Below are positions 35,340-44,066 of a stretch of DNA of 64,000 nt, piece after piece (position 1 is the stretch's first letter; every line of letters begins with the position of its first letter). The position numbers and the translations under genes are program-made. Under the pieces are notes generated by a model that ran no database searches, was not told the DNA's origin, and worked only from the letters and a program-made list of their open reading frames with translations. This DNA comes from Phycisphaerae bacterium (lineage in GTDB: Bacteria; Planctomycetota; Phycisphaerae; Phycisphaerales; SM1A02), in the NCBI GenBank assembly GCA_016795035.1, contig JAEUIT010000097.1, positions 310,001 through 374,000 of the forward strand. Direction: 5' to 3'.

Positions 35340-36346
35340 CGGGTCGAGAGTCGAAGGAATTCGATGGCCGTGCCGCGCAGCAAGCGCTCGCGATCGTCGG
35401 CGGTGAGGTCGGTCATGGAGGCGATGAGCGCGCCGGGCTCGCGCTCGCCGAGCGGAAACGGATAGTCGGTGCCGAGCGCGACGCGCTTCGCGCCCGCGAG
35501 CTTGAGCAGGAGCCGCAGCGCCTCGGCGTCGTGCACGAGCGAGTCGAACCAGAGTTGCGGCACGCTCTCGCGCGGCGAGACGGTGTTGTCGATGGCGCAA
35601 AGATCCGGTCGCTCGCGGAAGCCGTGCTCGATGCGGCCGATCGTGAACGGAAACGCGCCGCCGCCGTGCGCGAGGCACACGCGAAGCGACGGCAATCGCG
35701 CGAGCACGCCGCCGAAGATGAACGAGCACGCCGCGCGGCTCGCTTCCGCCGGCATGCCGACGAGCCACGGGAGCCAGTACTTCTGCATCGACTCCTGACC
35801 CATCATGTCCCACGGGTGGATGAAGACGGCGGCGTCGAGTTCGGCGCAGCGCTTGAAGAACGGGAAGAGTTCGGGCGCGCTCAGGTTCCAGAAGTTGACG
35901 TGCGTGCCGATCTCGACGCCCGCGAGGCCTAACTCCTGCATGCATCGCTCGAGTTCGCCGATCGCGAGCTCGGGGTCCTGCAACGGCACCGTGCCGAGGC
36001 CGCTGAAGCGATCGGGCCGGGCGCGGCAGATGTCGGCGATGTGGTCGTTGAGGAGCTTCGCGAAGTCGAGCGTGTCGCGAGCTCGCGCCCAATAGGCGAA
36101 GAGGACCGGCACGGTCGAGAGCACTTGGCGTTCGACGCCGTGGCGATCGCACTCGACGATCCGCACCGCCGGGTCCCAGCAGTTCGACTCGATCTCGCGG
36201 AAGAAGCGCCCGTCGATCTGCATGCGGGCGCAGCAGGGGCCGCTGTGCTCGAGCGCCAGCCAACCGCCGTAGCCGTAGCGTTCGCGGAGGCTCGGCCACG
36301 ACTTCGGCAAAATGTGCGTGTGGAGGTCGATCTTCCCGGACGACAT
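35336..36346 (-). CDS. acmsd: 2-amino-3-carboxymuconate-6-semialdehyde decarboxylase
   Basis: The protein is 336 residues from ATG 36346, the same length as characterised ACMSD. The metal-dependent TIM-barrel ligands fall at the expected positions: His9 and His11 in DLHTHILP, His177 in FIHPWD, His227 in LAHGGG and Asp294 in GTDYPFP. It decarboxylates the ring-opened product of 3-hydroxyanthranilate, steering tryptophan carbon to 2-aminomuconate rather than to quinolinate and NAD. It heads the kyn operon; the promoter must be in the 124 bases before kup. Alternative ATGs at 36355 and 36364 would add only a few residues. Confidence 0.94.
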   Translation of the reverse strand: MSSGKIDLHTHILPKSWPSLRERYGYGGWLALEHSGPCCARMQIDGRFFREIESNCWDPAVRIVECDRHGVERQVLSTVPVLFAYWARARDTLDFAKLLNDHIADICRARPDRFSGLGTVPLQDPELAIGELERCMQELGLAGVEIGTHVNFWNLSAPELFPFFKRCAELDAAVFIHPWDMMGQESMQKYWLPWLVGMPAEASRAACSFIFGGVLARLPSLRVCLAHGGGAFPFTIGRIEHGFRERPDLCAIDNTVSPRESVPQLWFDSLVHDAEALRLLLKLAGAKRVALGTDYPFPLGEREPGALIASMTDLTADDRERLLRGTAIEFLRLSTR

Positions 36347-36470
36347 CGGCCGCATCGTACTCATCGACGTTGACGCATCGGCCTTCGCTGTACGATGCCC
36401 CATTCCACCCGCGTGGCCCTGCTGTCCGACGCGCGCGGTGCATTCGCCGACCAATCGTCGGCCAACGCCC

Positions 36471-38399
36471 ATGTCCACGCATGCCGCCGCCGAAGGGTCG
36501 CGGACGTCCAACACGAAGCCGCTCTCCGTCACGCTGGGTCTTGCGCTCGGCGCGCTCGGTGTCGTCTACGGCGACATCGGCACCAGTCCGCTCTACGCGC
36601 TCAAGGAGTCGTTGCAGCACCTGGCGCGGCAGGCCGACGGCACATTTCGCCCACTTCAGCCGTTCGAGGTGCTCGGCACGCTGTCGCTCGTCTTTTGGGC
36701 GATGACGCTCGTCGTCAGCGCGAAGTACCTCCTCCTCATCACGCAAGCATCGAACCGCGGCGAGGGCGGCATTTTTGCGCTCCTCTCGCTCGTCCCGCGA
36801 AGTCTCGCGACGAAGAAGGCGAAGCTCCACCGCACCGCGGCGCTTCTCGCGATGCTCGGCGCCGGCCTCCTCTTCGGCGACGCGATCATCACGCCATCGA
36901 TCTCCGTGCTTTCAGCAATGGAAGGCCTGACGGTCGGCGATCCGTCGCGCGCGAAGTACGTCTTGCCCTTCACCATCGTGATCCTCTTCATCCTCTTCGC
37001 GGTGCAGCAGTTCGGCACCGGGAAGTTAGGCGGGGTGCTCGGTCCCGTCATGGTCGTCTGGTTCGCCGTGCTGGCGGTCCTCGGCGTGATGGGCCTGTCG
37101 CACGAGCCGGGCGTGCTCGTGGCCATCAATCCCTGGTACGCGCTCACGATGTTCTGGCATGAGCCGGTCGAGGCGTTCCTCCTGCTCGGCTCGGTCGTTC
37201 TCGTGATCACCGGCGGCGAAGCGCTCTACGCGGACATGGGCCACTTCGGCATCGGACCGATTCGCCTCGGCTGGTACACGTACGTCGCGCCGGCGCTCGC
37301 GCTCAACTACTTCGGCCAGGGCGCGCTCGTCTTGGCGAGCCCCGAGGCGGCCGGAAACCCGTTCTTCGCCCTCGTGCCGAGCGTGCTCCAGATCCCGATG
37401 GTCGCGCTGGCGACGGTCGCGACCGTCATCGCGAGCCAAGCCATGATCTCGGGCATGTTCTCGCTGACGCAGCAGGCGATCCGCCTCGGGTACCTGCCGC
37501 GTCTCCAGATCGTGCACACGTCCGACGAGCACGCCGGCCAGATCTACGTCCCGAGCGTGAACTGGCTCATGCTCATCGGCTGCCTTCTCACCGTTGCGAT
37601 CTTCGAGACCTCGACCGGACTGGCCGGCGCGTACGGCATCGCGGTCACGGCGCAGATGGCGATCACGACGGTCCTCTTCGCGATCGTGGCCCGACGACTG
37701 TGGCGGTGGAAGCGGCGCCTTCTCCTCCCGCTCATCGGCGCGGTGCTCGTCATCGACATCCTCTTCCTGTCGTCGAACTTGGTGAAGATCGTCTCGGGCG
37801 GCTGGTTCACGCTGCTCATCGCGCTCGTCGTCTTCGTCGTCCTCTCGACGTGGGTCCAGGGCACCTACCTGTTAGGCCGTCGCATCGCGGAAGAAAGCAC
37901 GTCGATCCACGAGTTCCTCGGGCAGATGTGGGCGATGGACATTCCGCGCGTGCCCGGCACCGCGGTCTTCCTGACGAAGGACTACAACACGCCGCACACG
38001 CTCGCCTTCTTCGTGGAGCACGCGCACGTGCTGCACGAGCGCGTGGTGCTTCTCTCCATTCAGCCGGTCCACGCGCCGGTGGTGTCGGCGAACCGCTCCG
38101 TGCACGTCGAATGGCTGCCCGACGGCCTGTGGAAAGTCACGGCGCGTTGCGGCTTCATGGAGACGCCGAACATCCCGAAGATCCTCGAGCGCGCCCGTGA
38201 GCAAGGCTTCGACTACGACCCGAAGACGACGACCTTCTTCTCGCGCAGCATGGAGGTCGTGCCGACGGGTCCGTCGAAGATGCCGCGCTGGCAGAAGCTG
38301 CTGTACGCCGCGCTCACGCGCAACGCGGCCGATGCCACGCGATCGTTCAGCTTGCCGCCCGAACGCGTGGTCGACTTCGGTTCACAGATCGCGCTGTGA
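36471..38399 (+). CDS. kup: KUP/HAK/KT family potassium transporter
   Basis: The 642-residue transporter has the family start LGALGVVYGDIGTSPLYALK, then SNRGEGGIFALLSL, GLLFGDAIITPSISVLSA and GGEALYADMGHFG. About twelve transmembrane segments are followed by a cytoplasmic C-terminal domain of about 170 residues. It takes up potassium, probably with protons. I use ATG 36471 (MSTHAAAEG) because the open frame upstream is Pro/Cys-rich and overlaps the kyn promoter region. The stop codon runs straight into a terminator-like hairpin at 38404. Confidence 0.95.
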   Translation: MSTHAAAEGSRTSNTKPLSVTLGLALGALGVVYGDIGTSPLYALKESLQHLARQADGTFRPLQPFEVLGTLSLVFWAMTLVVSAKYLLLITQASNRGEGGIFALLSLVPRSLATKKAKLHRTAALLAMLGAGLLFGDAIITPSISVLSAMEGLTVGDPSRAKYVLPFTIVILFILFAVQQFGTGKLGGVLGPVMVVWFAVLAVLGVMGLSHEPGVLVAINPWYALTMFWHEPVEAFLLLGSVVLVITGGEALYADMGHFGIGPIRLGWYTYVAPALALNYFGQGALVLASPEAAGNPFFALVPSVLQIPMVALATVATVIASQAMISGMFSLTQQAIRLGYLPRLQIVHTSDEHAGQIYVPSVNWLMLIGCLLTVAIFETSTGLAGAYGIAVTAQMAITTVLFAIVARRLWRWKRRLLLPLIGAVLVIDILFLSSNLVKIVSGGWFTLLIALVVFVVLSTWVQGTYLLGRRIAEESTSIHEFLGQMWAMDIPRVPGTAVFLTKDYNTPHTLAFFVEHAHVLHERVVLLSIQPVHAPVVSANRSVHVEWLPDGLWKVTARCGFMETPNIPKILERAREQGFDYDPKTTTFFSRSMEVVPTGPSKMPRWQKLLYAALTRNAADATRSFSLPPERVVDFGSQIAL

Positions 38400-38429
38400 A
38401 AAAGGCCCCGCGCGTCGCCGCGCGGGGCC
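38399..38429 (-). terminator. Intrinsic terminator for the minus strand
   Basis: A perfect 11-base stem (GGCCCCGCGCG / CGCGCGGGGCC) with a TCGC loop at 38404-38429 is flanked on its low-coordinate side by AAAAA. Read on the minus strand this is stem plus TTTTT, downstream of the Cys-rich dockerin gene. The same stem may also stop kup transcripts, without a U-tract. Confidence 0.9.
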
Positions 38430-38460
38430 CTCGAACCGAGGAGTCCAGCCTCGTGTGTAG

Positions 38461-39165
38461 TTAGGGCTCGCAGGTGCCCCACGCCCCCAAGAGGAGCCCG
38501 AGGTCCGCCGCGTCGGTGTCGGCATCAAGATCGAGATCGCCGACCGGCGAGACGCCCCAGGCGCCGAGCATGACGCCGAGGTCGGCGGCATCGACCTTGC
38601 CGTCATGCGAGAGATCCGCGGCGCACGGCGGAAGGCAGAAGCTGAACGCCTCGCCGACGCAGATCGAGTCCCAGATCGACTCGCAGCAGAAGGGATCCGC
38701 GGAGCAGCTGAGCGTGCAGCAGTCCGCGCTTCCGCAGCCGACATTCAGGTGCACCTCAAAGCACGATCCGGCGCCGGGCTTTCCGCAGCCCGCGCACTCC
38801 ACGACGGCATTCGCGATGCAGAACGTGTCCCACGTGAACTTGCAGCAGGCGGGATCGATCGCGCACACGGTCGTGCAGCAGGCGCCGTCGTCGCAGGCGG
38901 GCTCGTTGATCTCGAAGCAGCTGCCCGACAGCTCGAAACCGCAGTCGAAGCAGATTGCGTTCGCGCCGTTGACGCAGAAGCTGTCCCACTTCACCTGACA
39001 ACAGAACGGGTCCGTGGCGCAGACCGCTTCGCAACACTGCGCGTTGTTGCAGCCGAGACCGTCGTGCGCGATGAAGCACCCGACCGGCGAGCTGCACTGT
39101 GCGTGCACGGACGAGACGAGAAGTGCGGCGCCCATCGCGCCGAACGAAGCAGACATATATCGCAT
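38461..39165 (-). CDS. Secreted cysteine-rich repeat protein with dockerin-like C-terminus
   Basis: The protein is 234 residues from ATG 39165, with signal peptide MRYMSASFGAMGAALLVSSV, cleaved after VHA. It then has three tandem modules of about 45 residues with CCEAVC..DPFCC, W D.FC and similar: CCEAVCATDPFCCQVKWDSF, CCTTVCAIDPACCKFTWDTF and CCTLSCSADPFCCESIWDSI. Each has about eight Cys, suggesting disulfide-bonded knots outside the cell. Two dockerin-like units follow (DLSHDGKVDAADLG, DLDLDADTDAADLG with LLGAWG). It is downstream of the sigma factor gene, in the same direction, and may be its target or partner. Confidence 0.82.
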   Translation of the reverse strand: MRYMSASFGAMGAALLVSSVHAQCSSPVGCFIAHDGLGCNNAQCCEAVCATDPFCCQVKWDSFCVNGANAICFDCGFELSGSCFEINEPACDDGACCTTVCAIDPACCKFTWDTFCIANAVVECAGCGKPGAGSCFEVHLNVGCGSADCCTLSCSADPFCCESIWDSICVGEAFSFCLPPCAADLSHDGKVDAADLGVMLGAWGVSPVGDLDLDADTDAADLGLLLGAWGTCEP

Positions 39166-39187
39166 GGTGTGTTCCCTTTGTGGCTCC

Positions 39188-39203
39188 ACCGACATCGGTG
39201 GGC
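39188..39203. promoter_or_regulatory. Short perfect inverted repeat between sigma factor and Cys-rich gene
   Basis: CCACCGACATCGGTGG is a 7+7-base palindrome with a two-base centre, 23 bases upstream of the Cys-rich protein start on the minus strand. It could be an operator or a small hairpin. Nothing ties it to a known regulator. Confidence 0.4.
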
Positions 39204-39261
39204 GGCATGGGCCGCAGGGTTCACGCGGCGCGGCCAAGGGAATCGCGTCACCGTTTCGCGA

Positions 39262-39846
39262 TCATTTTCGACGGGCCAGTTCCTCGCCGATCCACGCCTT
39301 CGCGAAGCGCCACCCGCGATCGACGGAACTCGGCGAGATATCGAGCGCCTCGGCGACCTCCGGCACGGTCATGTTCCAGACGACGCGCATCTTCGCGATC
39401 TCCGCGGTGCGCGGATCGAGGCGGTCGAGCTCGTCGAAGATCGCGCCAAGCGTTTCGGCATCGATGATCGCCGTCGACTCGGCGCCGGCGGCGTCGACAA
39501 GGTCGACGGAGAGACCGACGCGAAGATGTTCTCCACGTTTCAGCCGTGCCGCGCCGCGGCGATAGTCGGCGAGGACGCGCAACATGACCTTCGTCGCGAT
39601 GGAGAAGAACTGGCCCCGGTTGTCGAAGCCCTTGCGCTGACGAATGAGCCGCAGGTATGACTCGTTCACGAGCGCGCCCGGCTCGAGCGTGAGCTGGCCG
39701 GCACGGGCGCCGAAGCGCTTGCGCAGATGGCCCGACGCGATGCGCTCGAGATCCTCGTACACCGCCTGCATGAGCCGCTCGTGCGCCGAGGCGTCGCCCG
39801 CGTCCATGGCGTGGAGGAGCCGCGTGATGTCTTCGGGCGTCTTCAT
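39262..39846 (-). CDS. ECF-type RNA polymerase sigma factor
   Basis: The 194-residue protein has sigma-70 region 2 (HERLMQAVYEDLERIASGHL, and LVNESYLRLIRQRKGFDNRG followed by QFFSIATKVMLRVLADYRR) and region 4 (RLDPRTAEIAKMRVVWNMTV then PEVAEALDISPSSVDRGWRF). This is the ECF group usually genetically linked to Ser/Thr kinases in planctomycetes and Acidobacteria. Its ATG overlaps the kinase stop codon (ATGA), so it is translated with the kinase, which may phosphorylate or otherwise control it. I see no anti-sigma factor. Confidence 0.92.
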   Translation of the reverse strand: MKTPEDITRLLHAMDAGDASAHERLMQAVYEDLERIASGHLRKRFGARAGQLTLEPGALVNESYLRLIRQRKGFDNRGQFFSIATKVMLRVLADYRRGAARLKRGEHLRVGLSVDLVDAAGAESTAIIDAETLGAIFDELDRLDPRTAEIAKMRVVWNMTVPEVAEALDISPSSVDRGWRFAKAWIGEELARRK

Positions 39847-42719
39847 GATCCGCCATCCTGGGTGACGCGCGACGCCTTCCGGAGCGCCAGGCACTTCTGC
39901 CGCAGCGTTGCCGCGCGCTCGCGCTCGCCGCGGGCATCGTCGAGATCCGCATACGCCGACATGAGATCGTCGGGGAACACTTCGCTCGAGCCGCGCTCGA
40001 TCGCGCCGGTGATCGACGTCGCCCGCGCGAGGCAACGCTCCGCCTCGTCGGGGTTGCCCTTTCGGAGTTCGTGCCGCGCGCGGAGCACCTGAAGCTGTGC
40101 CGCCGACACGGCGCCGATCTCGTCCTTCGGCGTCGCTTCAAGCGCCGCGAAGAGCGCGTCGGCCTCGTCGAGATGTCCGAGCGCCGACGTGAAGTGCGCG
40201 ACGTACAGGCGCGGCGCGAGCGAGACGAGCCCGTGTCCTCCGCCGTCGAAGGGCGCGAGGCCGTTGGCCGCCAGCGTCGCGAGTCGCGCGCCCTCCTCGT
40301 TGCGGCCGGCGCGGTCGTAGAAGGGCAGCGCGTCGAGGATGTTGCTCAGATAGGTGATGTCCGCGTTGCCGCCGCGGGCGAGGCACTTGAGCTGTTCGTC
40401 GAACGAGCGCACGGCATCGGTGTCTTGGCCGAGCCGATAGCGGGCATAGGCCAAGGTGCGGAGCACGCGCTGGCGCATCGCGTGGCACGGGGCGACGAGC
40501 CGGTCGAGCGTGACGAGCAATTCCTCGCACGCGGTCGCGGCGCCGGAGTAGTCGCCCAACTCGTTCGACGCGAGCGCGATCATTGACTGCGCATCGAGTG
40601 ACGCCCCGGACATCAGGCCGAAGCGTCGACGCGCGAGGCCGTACCAGCGCGTCGAGAGCTCCTGGATCTCGCGCATGATCGCGTCGCGGTCGGGCTGCCC
40701 CGACTCGTAGGCCTTCGCCTTGAGCGTGAGCGTGAGCTCCTCGAGCGTGCGGATATGCAGGAGCGCGTGCTGCTCGCCGACGGGCAGCCGCGCGTAGAGC
40801 GCACGCAGCGTTCGCTCGGCCTCCGACGTTCGGCCGGAGAGCGTGTCGGCGTTGGCCGTGAGGCAGAGGTACGCGGTCTGCAGGCCGATGTCGTCGGGGT
40901 ACGCCGCGATGCGCGGTTCAAGGTTCGCGAGATCGAGCGCGATCGACGGTGCGCCTTCGCGGCGCAGGCGCGAGAGGAGAAGCCCGATCGTCGCGTGCAG
41001 CGTGCGCGGATCGTCAGGTCCGAAGGCGGCGGTGCGGAGCGTGACGACCTGCGCGTACTCGGGGATCGCGCGTTCGTTCCGCCCCAGATGCGCGTACGAA
41101 CGCGCGATGAGCTCGCGCACGTCGGCTTCGGCGGCCGGAAATCCCTCGAAGCGCGCCGAGGCGTTCTCCGACGCCGCATCGAGCGCGTCGGCGAGCGTCA
41201 CGCTCGCGCCCTGCCGTTCGGCGTAGACGCTCGTGAGCACTTCGCTCATGAAGCCGTTGACGGCGTTCGTGACCCGCGCCGACTCCCGGGCCCGCAACAG
41301 GCCGATGCCGGCGAGGACCGCGCCGAACCCGAGCGCAAGGCAAACGCCGCTGACGGCTGCAACGGTGAGACGGTTGCGGCGGAAGAACTTGCCGGCGCGA
41401 TAGCGGAGCGTGGGTGGCCCCGCAAGCACCGGAAGGCCGCGAAGCCAACGGTCGAGCTCCGCACCGAGCGCGGCGGCCGAGTCGTACCGGGCGTCGCGAT
41501 CGGTCTCGAGCGCCTTCATCGCGATCCAGTCGAGATCGCGGCGCACCGCCGCCACGAGCGCCGACGGCGTGGTTCCGCGCGCGGCGGCGATCTCGGGATG
41601 GGCGCGCAGCGTGCGCTCGAGCCGCACCGACGGCGCCTCGCGCACCTGCTCGCGCACGAGCTCAAGCATGCGCGGAAGGGGCGCGCCGTCGATCGCGTCG
41701 GCTTCGAGCGGCGTCGAGCCGGCGAGGAGTTCGTAGAGGACAACCCCGAGCGAATACACGTCGCTGCGCGTGTCGAGATCGCCGCTCGCGCTCGCTTGCT
41801 CGGGGCTCATGTAGCGCGGCGTTCCGAGGAGATCGACGCGGCGCGTGAGGTTGCTCGCCGCGCCGAGCGCGTCGCTCCCTTCGGTGGCTTTCGCGATGCC
41901 GAAGTCGATGATCTTCGGCGTGGCGACTCCGTCAACCTCGGTGACGAGGATGTTCGACGGCTTCAGGTCGCGATGGATGACGCCGCGCTGGTGCGCGTGC
42001 TGGACCGCCTGCGCGACGAGCTGCATGAGCCCGACGCGGGCGCGCACGTCAAGCTGTCGCGCGTCGCAGTAGGCGGCGATCGGCTCGCCCTGCACCAACT
42101 CCATCACGACGTACGGCTGCGAGCCCAGCTCCGCCGCCGTCTGTCCGGCGTCGAACACGCGGGCGATGTGCGGATGGTCCATCGCGGCGAGCGCCTGGCG
42201 CTCGAGCGCGAAGCGCGCAAGGAGCGCCGTCGAGTTCGCCGAGGCATACAGCACCTTCACGGCGACGAGGCGACGGACCGGCTCTTCCTGTTCGGCGCGA
42301 TAGACGACGCCGAATCCGCCGTGCCCGATCGGCTCGAGCAATCGGTAGCGCCCGATGTGCGCGCCGGTCGCGAGGCGCGGGGGCTGCAACGACGAGCTGG
42401 AGTCGAGCCAGTCGGCGACGTCGGCGGTGCGGGCGTCGGCGTCGTCGCGCTCGACGAGTCGCCGCGCTCGGTCGAGAAGGACGGGATCGTCCGCGAGCGC
42501 TTCTGCGAGGAACGCGGACCGCTCGGCGGCCGGCACGTCGCCGGCGCGCAGGAACACCTCCCGCAGACGATCGAATCGTGCGGGGTCGAACGGTTCAGCT
42601 GCACGCGGATCGGCGGCGATCGCGATTCCTCCTTTGCGGGACCATCGTACGGGAGGCACCCCGCGACCCCGGGAGGACTTTTCGACAGGAGTGCGCGGCG
42701 CGGCCGATGTTCCTCGCAT
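39843..42719 (-). CDS. Membrane-anchored Ser/Thr protein kinase with TPR-like C-terminus
   Basis: From ATG 42719 the protein is 958 residues. The kinase domain has LLEPIGHGGFGVVYRAEQ and VAVKVL (ATP lysine), the catalytic HRDLKPSN, DFGIAKA and GTPRYMSPEQAS, so it should be active. A transmembrane helix (NRLTVAAVSGVCLALGFGAV) separates it from a long helical tetratricopeptide-like domain. The start is uncertain: ATG 42719 overlaps the divergent methyltransferase start, GTG 42659 lies further in, and an AAAGGAGG site at 42635-42628 stands 7 bases before an ATC codon at 42620. The conserved N-terminal helix (FDPARFDRLREVFLRAGDV) begins only after that point. Confidence 0.85.
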   Translation of the reverse strand: MRGTSAAPRTPVEKSSRGRGVPPVRWSRKGGIAIAADPRAAEPFDPARFDRLREVFLRAGDVPAAERSAFLAEALADDPVLLDRARRLVERDDADARTADVADWLDSSSSLQPPRLATGAHIGRYRLLEPIGHGGFGVVYRAEQEEPVRRLVAVKVLYASANSTALLARFALERQALAAMDHPHIARVFDAGQTAAELGSQPYVVMELVQGEPIAAYCDARQLDVRARVGLMQLVAQAVQHAHQRGVIHRDLKPSNILVTEVDGVATPKIIDFGIAKATEGSDALGAASNLTRRVDLLGTPRYMSPEQASASGDLDTRSDVYSLGVVLYELLAGSTPLEADAIDGAPLPRMLELVREQVREAPSVRLERTLRAHPEIAAARGTTPSALVAAVRRDLDWIAMKALETDRDARYDSAAALGAELDRWLRGLPVLAGPPTLRYRAGKFFRRNRLTVAAVSGVCLALGFGAVLAGIGLLRARESARVTNAVNGFMSEVLTSVYAERQGASVTLADALDAASENASARFEGFPAAEADVRELIARSYAHLGRNERAIPEYAQVVTLRTAAFGPDDPRTLHATIGLLLSRLRREGAPSIALDLANLEPRIAAYPDDIGLQTAYLCLTANADTLSGRTSEAERTLRALYARLPVGEQHALLHIRTLEELTLTLKAKAYESGQPDRDAIMREIQELSTRWYGLARRRFGLMSGASLDAQSMIALASNELGDYSGAATACEELLVTLDRLVAPCHAMRQRVLRTLAYARYRLGQDTDAVRSFDEQLKCLARGGNADITYLSNILDALPFYDRAGRNEEGARLATLAANGLAPFDGGGHGLVSLAPRLYVAHFTSALGHLDEADALFAALEATPKDEIGAVSAAQLQVLRARHELRKGNPDEAERCLARATSITGAIERGSSEVFPDDLMSAYADLDDARGERERAATLRQKCLALRKASRVTQDGGS

Positions 42720-43446
42720 GGCGCTGTCCACTTCCCTCGAAACGTCTCGCCCGTCCCATCTCGCCCGCGAGACCGCGTTGCCGTCCGCGTGGGACGAGTA
42801 CCTCACGTGGATCAGCTTTGCCGTACCCGGCATGCTGAGCCGCGGGAACGTGGACGCCATGGGCTACGCGATCGCGCACGCACCGAAGCTCGGGGCGTTT
42901 GTCGAGATCGGCTCCTTCTGCGGTCTCTCGACGTGCGTGATCGCGCATCTTCGCGAGCGCTTCGCGGCCACGCAGCCCTTCTTCACGACCGACGCGTGGC
43001 GCTTCGAAGGACAGCAATCCGGTGCGCCGCTCGGCACCTCGCGCACGGTGACACACGACGCCTACCGCACCTTCGTGCGCGACTCGTTCCTCCGCAACGT
43101 GCGGACGTTCTGCGCGAGCGACCTGCCGCACACGATCGAGATGGAGTCGGATCCCTTCTTCGAGGCGTGGACGCGGCACGCGACGGTGCGCGACGTCTTC
43201 GACCGCTCCGCACGCCTCGGCGGCCCGATCGCGTTCGCGTACATCGACGGCAATCACACCTATCCCTTTGCGCTGCGCGACTTCCAGAACGTCGATGCGC
43301 ACCTCGTTGCAGGCGGCTTTATCCTCTTCGACGACTCCGCCGACGGAAGCAAGTGGGAAGTGCGCGACGTGATCGACGACGTCATGCGCCTCGGAACGTA
43401 TGAGGTGGTCGCGAAAGTTCCGAACTACCTTGTTCGGAAGCGCTGA
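42718..43446 (+). CDS. Class I SAM-dependent methyltransferase
   Basis: The 242-residue protein has the nucleotide-binding motif FVEIGSFCGLSTCVIAHL and a later strand IAFAYIDGNHTYPFALRDFQ typical of Methyltransf_24 enzymes, with GGFILFDDSADGSKW after it. These modify sugars or small molecules, often in surface-polysaccharide clusters. Its neighbours are a hexapeptide acetyltransferase and a glycosyltransferase, though on the other strand. Its ATG lies inside the divergent start region of the kinase gene, so the two share regulatory DNA. Confidence 0.82.
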   Translation: MALSTSLETSRPSHLARETALPSAWDEYLTWISFAVPGMLSRGNVDAMGYAIAHAPKLGAFVEIGSFCGLSTCVIAHLRERFAATQPFFTTDAWRFEGQQSGAPLGTSRTVTHDAYRTFVRDSFLRNVRTFCASDLPHTIEMESDPFFEAWTRHATVRDVFDRSARLGGPIAFAYIDGNHTYPFALRDFQNVDAHLVAGGFILFDDSADGSKWEVRDVIDDVMRLGTYEVVAKVPNYLVRKR

Positions 43447-43477
43447 CAGGCTCGTGCGGAAACGCTGAGTCGATCGC

Positions 43478-44056
43478 TCATCGAGCTCGCGGATGCTCGC
43501 GCCGTCCGATCGCGCGAGCGGGGTTGCCCGCGACGATCGTCCACGGCGCCACATCCTTCGTGACGACGCTGCCCGCGCCGACCGCGGCGCCTTCGCCAAC
43601 GGTGACGCCTGGCAAGATCAGCGCTTTCGCGCCGACGAACGCGTCGGCGCCGATCTCGATCGGTCCGGTGACGAGCGGCAACTCCTCGCGTGCGAGGTCA
43701 TGCGTGCCGGCGCAGAGGTAGACGTGCTGCGTGACCGTGGCCCGTGCGCGGATGATGCACGGCGCGAGGTTGTAAACCTCGCAATCGCCGGCGAGGCAAG
43801 CGCGGTCTTCGAGCGTGAGATGCCACGGCATCTTGATGCGCGTCGACGCGCCGACGAACGGCGTGCCGCTCACCGTGGCCCCGAAGATCCGGAGCAGAAA
43901 CACGCGCCACGGCGCGCAGGGTTTCGGCGTCGGCCGGAAGAGAACGAGCCATACGAGCGACCAGAGCGCAAGCCGCACGCGCGTGCCGAGCGACCACGGC
44001 GATGCGTAGGCGCTCGCCTGGTCCTTCGTCGAGAGTCGCGACTTGTGTTCGCTCAT
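43478..44056 (-). CDS. Hexapeptide-repeat acetyltransferase (WcaF/colanic-acid type)
   Basis: The 192-residue protein has an N-terminal helical part (SLGTRVRLALWSLVWLVLFR) and a left-handed beta-helix: VYNLAPCIIRARATVTQHVY, GPIEIGADAFVGAKALILPG and VTVGEGAAVGAGSVVTKDV, then the closing PWTIVAGNPARAIGRR. HDLA in LCAGTHDLA supplies the catalytic His. It would O-acetylate a sugar in exopolysaccharide or glycan synthesis. It is 10 bases downstream of the glycosyltransferase gene and likely in one transcript with it. Confidence 0.88.
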   Translation of the reverse strand: MSEHKSRLSTKDQASAYASPWSLGTRVRLALWSLVWLVLFRPTPKPCAPWRVFLLRIFGATVSGTPFVGASTRIKMPWHLTLEDRACLAGDCEVYNLAPCIIRARATVTQHVYLCAGTHDLAREELPLVTGPIEIGADAFVGAKALILPGVTVGEGAAVGAGSVVTKDVAPWTIVAGNPARAIGRREHPRAR

Positions 44057-44066
44057 GGCGTTCGGT

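Noticed and set aside
32871..35465. An 864-codon plus-strand frame opposite kmo and kynU
   Set aside because: It is a shadow of two complete kynurenine-pathway enzymes with all active-site residues in place.
38399..38460. A small RNA gene after kup
   Set aside because: The stem plus A-tract is fully explained as an intrinsic terminator for the opposite-strand gene.
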